This document shows positions 36,817 to 49,879 of a stretch of 64,000 nt of DNA, piece after piece. The stretch comes from Apostichopus japonicus (taxonomy: Eukaryota > Echinodermata > Holothuroidea > Aspidochirotida > Stichopodidae), in the NCBI RefSeq assembly GCF_037975245.1, contig NC_092568.1, positions 27,648,501 through 27,712,500 of the forward strand. The letters are read 5' to 3'. The notes beneath the pieces are model-generated. The model was given only the letters and a program-made list of their open reading frames with translations, was not told where the DNA came from and did not search any database. Made by a program: the position numbers and the translations under genes. Position 1 is the stretch's first letter, and each line of letters opens with the position of its first letter.

Positions 36817-39800
36817 GCATCGGTGGTTCGAACCCCGGGTGATGACGTCTTTTGCCGATCTTTTACAGCGAGTGCCTACACGGGGAGCTGTAAGTATTAG
36901 TTAATCCACCTAATATCTCAGTCCATACAGTGGCGCGATGGCTTGGCGCACTGTGCGAGCTGATGATCGAGACTCTCTTTTGCATCGGTGGTTCGAACCC
37001 CGGGTGATGACGTCTTTTGCCGATCTTTTACAGCGAGTGCCTACACGGGGAGCTGTAAGTATTAGTTAATCCACCTAATATCTCAGTCCATACAGTGGCG
37101 CGATGGCTTGGCGCACTGTGCGAGCTGATGATCGAGACTCTCTTTTGCATCGGTGGTTCGAACCCCGGGTGATGACGTCTTTTGCCGATCTTTTACAGCG
37201 AGTGCCTACACGGGGAGCTGTAAGTATTAGTTAATCCACCTAATATCTCAGTCCATACAGTGGCGCGATGGCTTGGCGCACTGTGCGAGCTGATGATCGA
37301 GACTCTCTTTTGCATCGGTGGTTCGAACCCCGGGTGATGACGTCTTTTGCCGATCTTTTACAGCGAGTGCCTACACGGGGAGCTGTAAGTATTAGTTAAT
37401 CCACCTAATATCTCAGTCCATACAGTGGCGCGATGGCTTGGCGCACTGTGCGAGCTGATGATCGAGACTCTCTTTTGCATCGGTGGTTCGAACCCCGGGT
37501 GATGACGTCTTTTGCCGATCTTTTACAGCGAGTGCCTACACGGGGAGCTGTAAGTATTAGTTAATCCACCTAATATCTCAGTCCATACAGTGGCGCGATG
37601 GCTTGGCGCACTGTGCGAGCTGATGATCGAGACTCTCTTTTGCATCGGTGGTTCGAACCCCGGGTGATGACGTCTTTTGCCGATCTTTTACAGCGAGTGC
37701 CTACACGGGGAGCTGTAAGTATTAGTTAATCCACCTAATATCTCAGTCCATACAGTGGCGCGATGGCTTGGCGCACTGTGCGAGCTGATGATCGAGACTC
37801 TCTTTTGCATCGGTGGTTCGAACCCCGGGTGATGACGTCTTTTGCCGATCTTTTACAGCGAGTGCCTACACGGGGAGCTGTAAGTATTAGTTAATCCACC
37901 TAATATCTCAGTCCATACAGTGGCGCGATGGCTTGGCGCACTGTGCGAGCTGATGATCGAGACTCTCTTTTGCATCGGTGGTTCGAACCCCGGGTGATGA
38001 CGTCTTTTGCCGATCTTTTACAGCGAGTGCCTACACGGGGAGCTGTAAGTATTAGTTAATCCACCTAATATCTCAGTCCATACAGTGGCGCGATGGCTTG
38101 GCGCACTGTGCGAGCTGATGATCGAGACTCTCTTTTGCATCGGTGGTTCGAACCCCGGGTGATGACGTCTTTTGCCGATCTTTTACAGCGAGTGCCTACA
38201 CGGGGAGCTGTAAGTATTAGTTAATCCACCTAATATCTCAGTCCATACAGTGGCGCGATGGCTTGGCGCACTGTGCGAGCTGATGATCGAGACTCTCTTT
38301 TGCATCGGTGGTTCGAACCCCGGGTGATGACGTCTTTTGCCGATCTTTTACAGCGAGTGCCTACACGGGGAGCTGTAAGTATTAGTTAATCCACCTAATA
38401 TCTCAGTCCATACAGTGGCGCGATGGCTTGGCGCACTGTGCGAGCTGATGATCGAGACTCTCTTTTGCATCGGTGGTTCGAACCCCGGGTGATGACGTCT
38501 TTTGCCGATCTTTTACAGCGAGTGCCTACACGGGGAGCTGTAAGTATTAGTTAATCCACCTAATATCTCAGTCCATACAGTGGCGCGATGGCTTGGCGCA
38601 CTGTGCGAGCTGATGATCGAGACTCTCTTTTGCATCGGTGGTTCGAACCCCGGGTGATGACGTCTTTTGCCGATCTTTTACAGCGAGTGCCTACACGGGG
38701 AGCTGTAAGTATTAGTTAATCCACCTAATATCTCAGTCCATACAGTGGCGCGATGGCTTGGCGCACTGTGCGAGCTGATGATCGAGACTCTCTTTTGCAT
38801 CGGTGGTTCGAACCCCGGGTGATGACGTCTTTTGCCGATCTTTTACAGCGAGTGCCTACACGGGGAGCTGTAAGTATTAGTTAATCCACCTAATATCTCA
38901 GTCCATACAGTGGCGCGATGGCTTGGCGCACTGTGCGAGCTGATGATCGAGACTCTCTTTTGCATCGGTGGTTCGAACCCCGGGTGATGACGTCTTTTGC
39001 CGATCTTTTACAGCGAGTGCCTACACGGGGAGCTGTAAGTATTAGTTAATCCACCTAATATCTCAGTCCATACAGTGGCGCGATGGCTTGGCGCACTGTG
39101 CGAGCTGATGATCGAGACTCTCTTTTGCATCGGTGGTTCGAACCCCGGGTGATGACGTCTTTTGCCGATCTTTTACAGCGAGTGCCTACACGGGGAGCTG
39201 TAAGTATTAGTTAATCCACCTAATATCTCAGTCCATACAGTGGCGCGATGGCTTGGCGCACTGTGCGAGCTGATGATCGAGACTCTCTTTTGCATCGGTG
39301 GTTCGAACCCCGGGTGATGACGTCTTTTGCCGATCTTTTACAGCGAGTGCCTACACGGGGAGCTGTAAGTATTAGTTAATCCACCTAATATCTCAGTCCA
39401 TACAGTGGCGCGATGGCTTGGCGCACTGTGCGAGCTGATGATCGAGACTCTCTTTTGCATCGGTGGTTCGAACCCCGGGTGATGACGTCTTTTGCCGATC
39501 TTTTACAGCGAGTGCCTACACGGGGAGCTGTAAGTATTAGTTAATCCACCTAATATCTCAGTCCATACAGTGGCGCGATGGCTTGGCGCACTGTGCGAGC
39601 TGATGATCGAGACTCTCTTTTGCATCGGTGGTTCGAACCCCGGGTGATGACGTCTTTTGCCGATCTTTTACAGCGAGTGCCTACACGGGGAGCTGTAAGT
39701 ATTAGTTAATCCACCTAATATCTCAGTCCATACAGTGGCGCGATGGCTTGGCGCACTGTGCGAGCTGATGATCGAGACTCTCTTTTGCATCGGTGGTTCG

Positions 39801-42261
39801 AACCCCGGGTGATGACGTCTTTTGCCGATCTTTTACAGCGAGTGCCTACACGGGGAGCTGTAAGTATTAGTTAATCCACCTAATATCTCAGTCCATACAG
39901 TGGCGCGATGGCTTGGCGCGCTGTGCGAGCTGATGATCGAGACTCTCTTTTGCATCGGTGGTTCGAACCCCGGGTGATGACGTCTTTTGCCGATCTTTTA
40001 CAGCGAGTGCCTACACGGGGAGCTGTAAGTATTAGTTAATCCACCTAATATCTCAGTCCATACAGTGGCGCGATGGCTTGGCGCGCTGTGCGAGCTGATG
40101 ATCGAGACTCTCTTTTGCATCGGTGGTTCGAACCCCGGGTGATGACGTCTTTTGCCGATCTTTTACAGCGAGTGCCTACACGGGGAGCTGTAAGTATTAG
40201 TTAATCCACCTAATATCTCAGTCCATACAGTGGCGCGATGGCTTGGCGCGCTGTGCGAGCTGATGATCGAGACTCTCTTTTGCATCGGTGGTTCGAACCC
40301 CGGGTGATGACGTCTTTTGCCGATCTTTTACAGCGAGTGCCTACACGGGGAGCTGTAAGTATTAGTTAATCCACCTAATATCTCAGTCCATACAGTGGCG
40401 CGATGGCTTGGCGCGCTGTGCGAGCTGATGATCGAGACTCTCTTTTGCATCGGTGGTTCGAACCCCGGGTGATGACGTCTTTTGCCGATCTTTTACAGCG
40501 AGTGCCTACACGGGGAGCTGTAAGTATTAGTTAATCCACCTAATATCTCAGTCCATACAGTGGCGCGATGGCTTGGCGCGCTGTGCGAGCTGATGATCGA
40601 GACTCTCTTTTGCATCGGTGGTTCGAACCCCGGGTGATGACGTCTTTTGCCGATCTTTTACAGCGAGTGCCTACACGGGGAGCTGTAAGTATTAGTTAAT
40701 CCACCTAATATCTCAGTCCATACAGTGGCGCGATGGCTTGGCGCGCTGTGCGAGCTGATGATCGAGACTCTCTTTTGCATCGGTGGTTCGAACCCCGGGT
40801 GATGACGTCTTTTGCCGATCTTTTACAGCGAGTGCCTACACGGGGAGCTGTAAGTATTAGTTAATCCACCTAATATCTCAGTCCATACAGTGGCGCGATG
40901 GCTTGGCGCGCTGTGCGAGCTGATGATCGAGACTCTCTTTTGCATCGGTGGTTCGAACCCCGGGTGATGACGTCTTTTGCCGATCTTTTACAGCGAGTGC
41001 CTACACGGGGAGCTGTAAGTATTAGTTAATCCACCTAATATCTCAGTCCATACAGTGGCGCGATGGCTTGGCGCGCTGTGCGAGCTGATGATCGAGACTC
41101 TCTTTTGCATCGGTGGTTCGAACCCCGGGTGATGACGTCTTTTGCCGATCTTTTACAGCGAGTGCCTACACGGGGAGCTGTAAGTATTAGTTAATCCACC
41201 TAATATCTCAGTCCATACAGTGGCGCGATGGCTTGGCGCGCTGTGCGAGCTGATGATCGAGACTCTCTTTTGCATCGGTGGTTCGAACCCCGGGTGATGA
41301 CGTCTTTTGCCGATCTTTTACAGCGAGTGCCTACACGGGGAGCTGTAAGTATTAGTTAATCCACCTAATATCTCAGTCCATACAGTGGCGCGATGGCTTG
41401 GCGCGCTGTGCGAGCTGATGATCGAGACTCTCTTTTGCATCGGTGGTTCGAACCCCGGGTGATGACGTCTTTTGCCGATCTTTTACAGCGAGTGCCTACA
41501 CGGGGAGCTGTAAGTATTAGTTAATCCACCTAATATCTCAGTCCATACAGTGGCGCGATGGCTTGGCGCGCTGTGCGAGCTGATGATCGAGACTCTCTTT
41601 TGCATCGGTGGTTCGAACCCCGGGTGATGACGTCTTTTGCCGATCTTTTACAGCGAGTGCCTACACGGGGAGCTGTAAGTATTAGTTAATCCACCTAATA
41701 TCTCAGTCCATACAGTGGCGCGATGGCTTGGCGCGCTGTGCGAGCTGATGATCGAGACTCTCTTTTGCATCGGTGGTTCGAACCCCGGGTGATGACGTCT
41801 TTTGCCGATCTTTTACAGCGAGTGCCTACACGGGGAGCTGTAAGTATTAGTTAATCCACCTAATATCTCAGTCCATACAGTGGCGCGATGGCTTGGCGCG
41901 CTGTGCGAGCTGATGATCGAGACTCTCTTTTGCATCGGTGGTTCGAACCCCGGGTGATGACGTCTTTTGCCGATCTTTTACAGCGAGTGCCTACACGGGG
42001 AGCTGTAAGTATTAGTTAATCCACCTAATATCTCAGTCCATACAGTGGCGCGATGGCTTGGCGCGCTGTGCGAGCTGATGATCGAGACTCTCTTTTGCAT
42101 CGGTGGTTCGAACCCCGGGTGATGACGTCTTTTGCCGATCTTTTACAGCGAGTGCCTACACGGGGAGCTGTAAGTATTAGTTAATCCACCTAATATCTCA
42201 GTCCATACAGTGGCGCGATGGCTTGGCGCGCTGTGCGAGCTGATGATCGAGACTCTCTTTT

Positions 42262-42756
42262 GCATCGGTGGTTCGAACCCCGGGTGATGACGTCTTTTGC
42301 CGATCTTTTACAGCGAGTGCCTACACGGGGAGCTGTAAGTATTAGTTAATCCACCTAATATCTCAGTCCATACAGTGGCGCGATGGCTTGGCGCACTGTG
42401 CGAGCTGATGATCGAGACTCTCTTTTGCATCGGTGGTTCGAACCCCGGGTGATGACGTCTTTTGCCGATCTTTTACAGCGAGTGCCTACACGGGGAGCTG
42501 TAAGTATTAGTTAATCCACCTAATATCTCAGTCCATACAGTGGCGCGATGGCTTGGCGCGCTGTGCGAGCTGATGATCGAGACTCTCTTTTGCATCGGTG
42601 GTTCGAACCCCGGGTGATGACGTCTTTTGCCGATCTTTTACAGCGAGTGCCTACACGGGGAGCTGTAAGTATTAGTTAATCCACCTAATATCTCAGTCCA
42701 TACAGTGGCGCGATGGCTTGGCGCACTGTGCGAGCTGATGATCGAGACTCTCTTTT
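42262..42756 (+). repeat. Copies 257-259: A134, G134, A134 inside the G134 block
   Basis: Copies 257 and 259 carry A at 42395 and 42725, with G at 42560 in copy 258 between them. The alternation has a two-copy (330-bp) spacing. It fits a local conversion or insertion from A134 copies followed by duplication of a dimer. Confidence 0.88.
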
Positions 42757-43416
42757 GCATCGGTGGTTCGAACCCCGGGTGATGACGTCTTTTGCCGATC
42801 TTTTACAGCGAGTGCCTACACGGGGAGCTGTAAGTATTAGTTAATCCACCTAATATCTCAGTCCATACAGTGGCGCGATGGCTTGGCGCGCTGTGCGAGC
42901 TGATGATCGAGACTCTCTTTTGCATCGGTGGTTCGAACCCCGGGTGATGACGTCTTTTGCCGATCTTTTACAGCGAGTGCCTACACGGGGAGCTGTAAGT
43001 ATTAGTTAATCCACCTAATATCTCAGTCCATACAGTGGCGCGATGGCTTGGCGCGCTGTGCGAGCTGATGATCGAGACTCTCTTTTGCATCGGTGGTTCG
43101 AACCCCGGGTGATGACGTCTTTTGCCGATCTTTTACAGCGAGTGCCTACACGGGGAGCTGTAAGTATTAGTTAATCCACCTAATATCTCAGTCCATACAG
43201 TGGCGCGATGGCTTGGCGCGCTGTGCGAGCTGATGATCGAGACTCTCTTTTGCATCGGTGGTTCGAACCCCGGGTGATGACGTCTTTTGCCGATCTTTTA
43301 CAGCGAGTGCCTACACGGGGAGCTGTAAGTATTAGTTAATCCACCTAATATCTCAGTCCATACAGTGGCGCGATGGCTTGGCGCGCTGTGCGAGCTGATG
43401 ATCGAGACTCTCTTTT

Positions 43417-43911
43417 GCATCGGTGGTTCGAACCCCGGGTGATGACGTCTTTTGCCGATCTTTTACAGCGAGTGCCTACACGGGGAGCTGTAAGTATTAG
43501 TTAATCCACCTAATATCTCAGTCCATACAGTGGCGCTATGGCTCGGCGCGCTGTGCGAGCTGATGATCGAGACTCTCTTTTGCATCGGTGGTTCGAACCC
43601 CGGGTGATGACGTCTTTTGCCGATCTTTTACAGCGAGTGCCTACACGGGGAGCTGTAAGTATTAGTTAATCCACCTAATATCTCAGTCCATACAGTGGCG
43701 CGATGGCTCGGCGCGCTGTGCGAGCTGATGATCGAGACTCTCTTTTGCATCGGTGGTTCGAACCCCGGGTGATGACGTCTTTTGCCGATCTTTTACAGCG
43801 AGTGCCTACACGGGGAGCTGTAAGTATTAGTTAATCCACCTAATATCTCAGTCCATACAGTGGCGCGATGGCTCGGCGCGCTGTGCGAGCTGATGATCGA
43901 GACTCTCTTTT
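43417..43911 (+). repeat. Copies 264-266: T128C in three successive copies
   Basis: T128C occurs at 43544, 43709 and 43874 and adds a CpG. Copy 264 alone also has G121T at 43537. Both sites lie in the loop of the A-box hairpin, and G121T changes the A-box-like element itself. Confidence 0.88.
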
Positions 43912-46221
43912 GCATCGGTGGTTCGAACCCCGGGTGATGACGTCTTTTGCCGATCTTTTACAGCGAGTGCCTACACGGGGAGCTGTAAGTATTAGTTAAT
44001 CCACCTAATATCTCAGTCCATACAGTGGCGCGATGGCTTGGCGCGCTGTGCGAGCTGATGATCGAGACTCTCTTTTGCATCGGTGGTTCGAACCCCGGGT
44101 GATGACGTCTTTTGCCGATCTTTTACAGCGAGTGCCTACACGGGGAGCTGTAAGTATTAGTTAATCCACCTAATATCTCAGTCCATACAGTGGCGCGATG
44201 GCTTGGCGCGCTGTGCGAGCTGATGATCGAGACTCTCTTTTGCATCGGTGGTTCGAACCCCGGGTGATGACGTCTTTTGCCGATCTTTTACAGCGAGTGC
44301 CTACACGGGGAGCTGTAAGTATTAGTTAATCCACCTAATATCTCAGTCCATACAGTGGCGCGATGGCTTGGCGCGCTGTGCGAGCTGATGATCGAGACTC
44401 TCTTTTGCATCGGTGGTTCGAACCCCGGGTGATGACGTCTTTTGCCGATCTTTTACAGCGAGTGCCTACACGGGGAGCTGTAAGTATTAGTTAATCCACC
44501 TAATATCTCAGTCCATACAGTGGCGCGATGGCTTGGCGCGCTGTGCGAGCTGATGATCGAGACTCTCTTTTGCATCGGTGGTTCGAACCCCGGGTGATGA
44601 CGTCTTTTGCCGATCTTTTACAGCGAGTGCCTACACGGGGAGCTGTAAGTATTAGTTAATCCACCTAATATCTCAGTCCATACAGTGGCGCGATGGCTTG
44701 GCGCGCTGTGCGAGCTGATGATCGAGACTCTCTTTTGCATCGGTGGTTCGAACCCCGGGTGATGACGTCTTTTGCCGATCTTTTACAGCGAGTGCCTACA
44801 CGGGGAGCTGTAAGTATTAGTTAATCCACCTAATATCTCAGTCCATACAGTGGCGCGATGGCTTGGCGCGCTGTGCGAGCTGATGATCGAGACTCTCTTT
44901 TGCATCGGTGGTTCGAACCCCGGGTGATGACGTCTTTTGCCGATCTTTTACAGCGAGTGCCTACACGGGGAGCTGTAAGTATTAGTTAATCCACCTAATA
45001 TCTCAGTCCATACAGTGGCGCGATGGCTTGGCGCGCTGTGCGAGCTGATGATCGAGACTCTCTTTTGCATCGGTGGTTCGAACCCCGGGTGATGACGTCT
45101 TTTGCCGATCTTTTACAGCGAGTGCCTACACGGGGAGCTGTAAGTATTAGTTAATCCACCTAATATCTCAGTCCATACAGTGGCGCGATGGCTTGGCGCG
45201 CTGTGCGAGCTGATGATCGAGACTCTCTTTTGCATCGGTGGTTCGAACCCCGGGTGATGACGTCTTTTGCCGATCTTTTACAGCGAGTGCCTACACGGGG
45301 AGCTGTAAGTATTAGTTAATCCACCTAATATCTCAGTCCATACAGTGGCGCGATGGCTTGGCGCGCTGTGCGAGCTGATGATCGAGACTCTCTTTTGCAT
45401 CGGTGGTTCGAACCCCGGGTGATGACGTCTTTTGCCGATCTTTTACAGCGAGTGCCTACACGGGGAGCTGTAAGTATTAGTTAATCCACCTAATATCTCA
45501 GTCCATACAGTGGCGCGATGGCTTGGCGCGCTGTGCGAGCTGATGATCGAGACTCTCTTTTGCATCGGTGGTTCGAACCCCGGGTGATGACGTCTTTTGC
45601 CGATCTTTTACAGCGAGTGCCTACACGGGGAGCTGTAAGTATTAGTTAATCCACCTAATATCTCAGTCCATACAGTGGCGCGATGGCTTGGCGCGCTGTG
45701 CGAGCTGATGATCGAGACTCTCTTTTGCATCGGTGGTTCGAACCCCGGGTGATGACGTCTTTTGCCGATCTTTTACAGCGAGTGCCTACACGGGGAGCTG
45801 TAAGTATTAGTTAATCCACCTAATATCTCAGTCCATACAGTGGCGCGATGGCTTGGCGCGCTGTGCGAGCTGATGATCGAGACTCTCTTTTGCATCGGTG
45901 GTTCGAACCCCGGGTGATGACGTCTTTTGCCGATCTTTTACAGCGAGTGCCTACACGGGGAGCTGTAAGTATTAGTTAATCCACCTAATATCTCAGTCCA
46001 TACAGTGGCGCGATGGCTTGGCGCGCTGTGCGAGCTGATGATCGAGACTCTCTTTTGCATCGGTGGTTCGAACCCCGGGTGATGACGTCTTTTGCCGATC
46101 TTTTACAGCGAGTGCCTACACGGGGAGCTGTAAGTATTAGTTAATCCACCTAATATCTCAGTCCATACAGTGGCGCGATGGCTTGGCGCGCTGTGCGAGC
46201 TGATGATCGAGACTCTCTTTT

Positions 46222-46881
46222 GCATCGGTGGTTCGAACCTCGGGTGATGACGTCTTTTGCCGATCTTTTACAGCGAGTGCCTACACGGGGAGCTGTAAGT
46301 ATTAGTTAATCCACCTAATATCTCAGTCCATACAGTGGCGCGATGGCTTGGCGCGCTGTGCGAGCTGATGATCGAGACTCTCTTTTGCATCGGTGGTTCG
46401 AACCTCGGGTGATGACGTCTTTTGCCGATCTTTTACAGCGAGTGCCTACACGGGGAGCTGTAAGTATTAGTTAATCCACCTAATATCTCAGTCCATACAG
46501 TGGCGCGATGGCTTGGCGCGCTGTGCGAGCTGATGATCGAGACTCTCTTTTGCATCGGTGGTTCGAACCTCGGGTGATGACGTCTTTTGCCGATCTTTTA
46601 CAGCGAGTGCCTACACGGGGAGCTGTAAGTATTAGTTAATCCACCTAATATCTCAGTCCATACAGTGGCGCGATGGCTTGGCGCGCTGTGCGAGCTGATG
46701 ATCGAGACTCTCTTTTGCATCGGTGGTTCGAACCTCGGGTGATGACGTCTTTTGCCGATCTTTTACAGCGAGTGCCTACACGGGGAGCTGTAAGTATTAG
46801 TTAATCCACCTAATATCTCAGTCCATACAGTGGCGCGATGGCTTGGCGCGCTGTGCGAGCTGATGATCGAGACTCTCTTTT
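46222..46881 (+). repeat. Copies 281-284: C19T in four successive copies
   Basis: The variant is at 46240, 46405, 46570 and 46735, giving CCTCGGG for CCCCGGG. It destroys CCCGGG and changes the last base of the B-box-like element. The run ends exactly where the first CA-insertion copies begin. Confidence 0.9.
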
Positions 46882-47215
46882 GCATCGGTGGTTCGAACCC
46901 CGGGTGATGACGTCTTTTGCCGATCTTTTACACAGCGAGTGCCTACACGGGGAGCTGTAAGTATTAGTTAATCCACCTAATATCTCAGTCCATACAGTGG
47001 CGCGATGGCTTGGCGCGCTGTGCGAGCTGATGATCGAGACTCTCTTTTGCATCGGTGGTTCGAACCCCGGGTGATGACGTCTTTTGCCGATCTTTTACAC
47101 AGCGAGTGCCTACACGGGGAGCTGTAAGTATTAGTTAATCCACCTAATATCTCAGTCCATACAGTGGCGCGATGGCTTGGCGCGCTGTGCGAGCTGATGA
47201 TCGAGACTCTCTTTT
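46882..47215 (+). repeat. Copies 285-286: CA insertion on the G134 background
   Basis: Two 167-bp copies read TTTTACACAGCG for TTTTACAGCG (CACA at 46931-46934 in the first). Both carry G134, unlike all later CA-insertion copies. The change looks like dinucleotide slippage in the left arm of the 47-77 inverted repeat. Confidence 0.92.
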
Positions 47216-47875
47216 GCATCGGTGGTTCGAACCCCGGGTGATGACGTCTTTTGCCGATCTTTTACAGCGAGTGCCTACACGGGGAGCTGTAAGTATTAGT
47301 TAATCCACCTAATATCTCAGTCCATACAGTGGCGCGATGGCTTGGCGCGCTGTGCGAGCTGATGATCGAGACTCTCTTTTGCATCGGTGGTTCGAACCCC
47401 GGGTGATGACGTCTTTTGCCGATCTTTTACAGCGAGTGCCTACACGGGGAGCTGTAAGTATTAGTTAATCCACCTAATATCTCAGTCCATACAGTGGCGC
47501 GATGGCTTGGCGCGCTGTGCGAGCTGATGATCGAGACTCTCTTTTGCATCGGTGGTTCGAACCCCGGGTGATGACGTCTTTTGCCGATCTTTTACAGCGA
47601 GTGCCTACACGGGGAGCTGTAAGTATTAGTTAATCCACCTAATATCTCAGTCCATACAGTGGCGCGATGGCTTGGCGCACTGTGCGAGCTGATGATCGAG
47701 ACTCTCTTTTGCATCGGTGGTTCGAACCCCGGGTGATGACGTCTTTTGCCGATCTTTTACAGCGAGTGCCTACACGGGGAGCTGTAAGTATTAGTTAATC
47801 CACCTAATATCTCAGTCCATACAGTGGCGCGATGGCTTGGCGCACTGTGCGAGCTGATGATCGAGACTCTCTTTT

Positions 47876-49879
47876 GCATCGGTGGTTCGAACCCCGGGTG
47901 ATGACGTCTTTTGCCGATCTTTTACACAGCGAGTGCCTACACGGGGAGCTGTAAGTATTAGTTAATCCACCTAATATCTCAGTCCATACAGTGGCGCGAT
48001 GGCTTGGCGCACTGTGCGAGCTGATGATCGAGACTCTCTTTTGCATCGGTGGTTCGAACCCCGGGTGATGACGTCTTTTGCCGATCTTTTACACAGCGAG
48101 TGCCTACACGGGGAGCTGTAAGTATTAGTTAATCCACCTAATATCTCAGTCCATACAGTGGCGCGATGGCTTGGCGCACTGTGCGAGCTGATGATCGAGA
48201 CTCTCTTTTGCATCGGTGGTTCGAACCCCGGGTGATGACGTCTTTTGCCGATCTTTTACACAGCGAGTGCCTACACGGGGAGCTGTAAGTATTAGTTAAT
48301 CCACCTAATATCTCAGTCCATACAGTGGCGCGATGGCTTGGCGCACTGTGCGAGCTGATGATCGAGACTCTCTTTTGCATCGGTGGTTCGAACCCCGGGT
48401 GATGACGTCTTTTGCCGATCTTTTACACAGCGAGTGCCTACACGGGGAGCTGTAAGTATTAGTTAATCCACCTAATATCTCAGTCCATACAGTGGCGCGA
48501 TGGCTTGGCGCACTGTGCGAGCTGATGATCGAGACTCTCTTTTGCATCGGTGGTTCGAACCCCGGGTGATGACGTCTTTTGCCGATCTTTTACACAGCGA
48601 GTGCCTACACGGGGAGCTGTAAGTATTAGTTAATCCACCTAATATCTCAGTCCATACAGTGGCGCGATGGCTTGGCGCACTGTGCGAGCTGATGATCGAG
48701 ACTCTCTTTTGCATCGGTGGTTCGAACCCCGGGTGATGACGTCTTTTGCCGATCTTTTACACAGCGAGTGTCTACACGGGGAGCTGTAAGTATTAGTTAA
48801 TCCACCTAATATCTCAGTCCATACAGTGGCGCGATGGCTTGGCGCACTGTGCGAGCTGATGATCGAGACTCTCTTTTGCATCGGTGGTTCGAACCCCGGG
48901 TGATGACGTCTTTTGCCGATCTTTTACACAGCGAGTGCCTACACGGGGAGCTGTAAGTATTAGTTAATCCACCTAATATCTCAGTCCATACAGTGGCGCG
49001 ATGGCTTGGCGCACTGTGCGAGCTGATGATCGAGACTCTCTTTTGCATCGGTGGTTCGAACCCCGGGTGATGACGTCTTTTGCCGATCTTTTACACAGCG
49101 AGTGCCTACACGGGGAGCTGTAAGTATTAGTTAATCCACCTAATATCTCAGTCCATACAGTGGCGCGATGGCTTGGCGCACTGTGCGAGCTGATGATCGA
49201 GACTCTCTTTTGCATCGGTGGTTCGAACCCCGGGTGATGACGTCTTTTGCCGATCTTTTACACAGCGAGTGCCTACACGGGGAGCTGTAAGTATTAGTTA
49301 ATCCACCTAATATCTCAGTCCATACAGTGGCGCGATGGCTTGGCGCACTGTGCGAGCTGATGATCGAGACTCTCTTTTGCATCGGTGGTTCGAACCCCGG
49401 GTGATGACGTCTTTTGCCGATCTTTTACACAGCGAGTGCCTACACGGGGAGCTGTAAGTATTAGTTAATCCACCTAATATCTCAGTCCATACAGTGGCGC
49501 GATGGCTTGGCGCACTGTGCGAGCTGATGATCGAGACTCTCTTTTGCATCGGTGGTTCGAACCCCGGGTGATGACGTCTTTTGCCGATCTTTTACACAGC
49601 GAGTGCCTACACGGGGAGCTGTAAGTATTAGTTAATCCACCTAATATCTCAGTCCATACAGTGGCGCGATGGCTTGGCGCACTGTGCGAGCTGATGATCG
49701 AGACTCTCTTTTGCATCGGTGGTTCGAACCCCGGGTGATGACGTCTTTTGCCGATCTTTTACACAGCGAGTGCCTACACGGGGAGCTGTAAGTATTAGTT
49801 AATCCACCTAATATCTCAGTCCATACAGTGGCGCGATGGCTTGGCGCACTGTGCGAGCTGATGATCGAGACTCTCTTTT
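47876..49879 (+). repeat. Copies 291-302: twelve successive 167-bp copies with the CA insertion
   Basis: Twelve neighbouring copies share the two-base CA insertion on the A134 background, so the local period is 167 bp. Copy 296 also has C59T at 48771. The shared insertion marks this as one amplified block. Each such copy shifts the minus-strand frame past the usual stop and creates an 80-codon open frame, which I consider a by-product. Confidence 0.93.

Larger units (their letters stand above)
31538..39786 (+). repeat. Subfamily B1: copies 192-241, T123 with A134
   Basis: From copy 192 every copy reads GCGCGATGG at 117-125. Position 134 is A, as in subfamily A. Variant copies cluster between about 34.8 and 36.8 kb (copies 212, 214, 217, 219, 220, 222, 223); copies 192-211 and 224-241 look uniform. 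The C-to-T change removes a CpG, so methylation-driven deamination is a possible origin, but the direction of change is not known. Confidence 0.9.
39787..47545 (+). repeat. Subfamily B2: copies 242-288, T123 with G134
   Basis: Forty-five of these 47 copies read GCGCGCTGT where the rest of the array reads GCGCACTGT (A134G). The first G is at 39920 and the last at 47514. Copies 257 and 259 (A at 42395 and 42725) are the exceptions. The block also holds private runs: T128C in copies 264-266, C19T in 281-284 and the CA insertion in 285-286. A134G adds a CpG. Confidence 0.9.
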
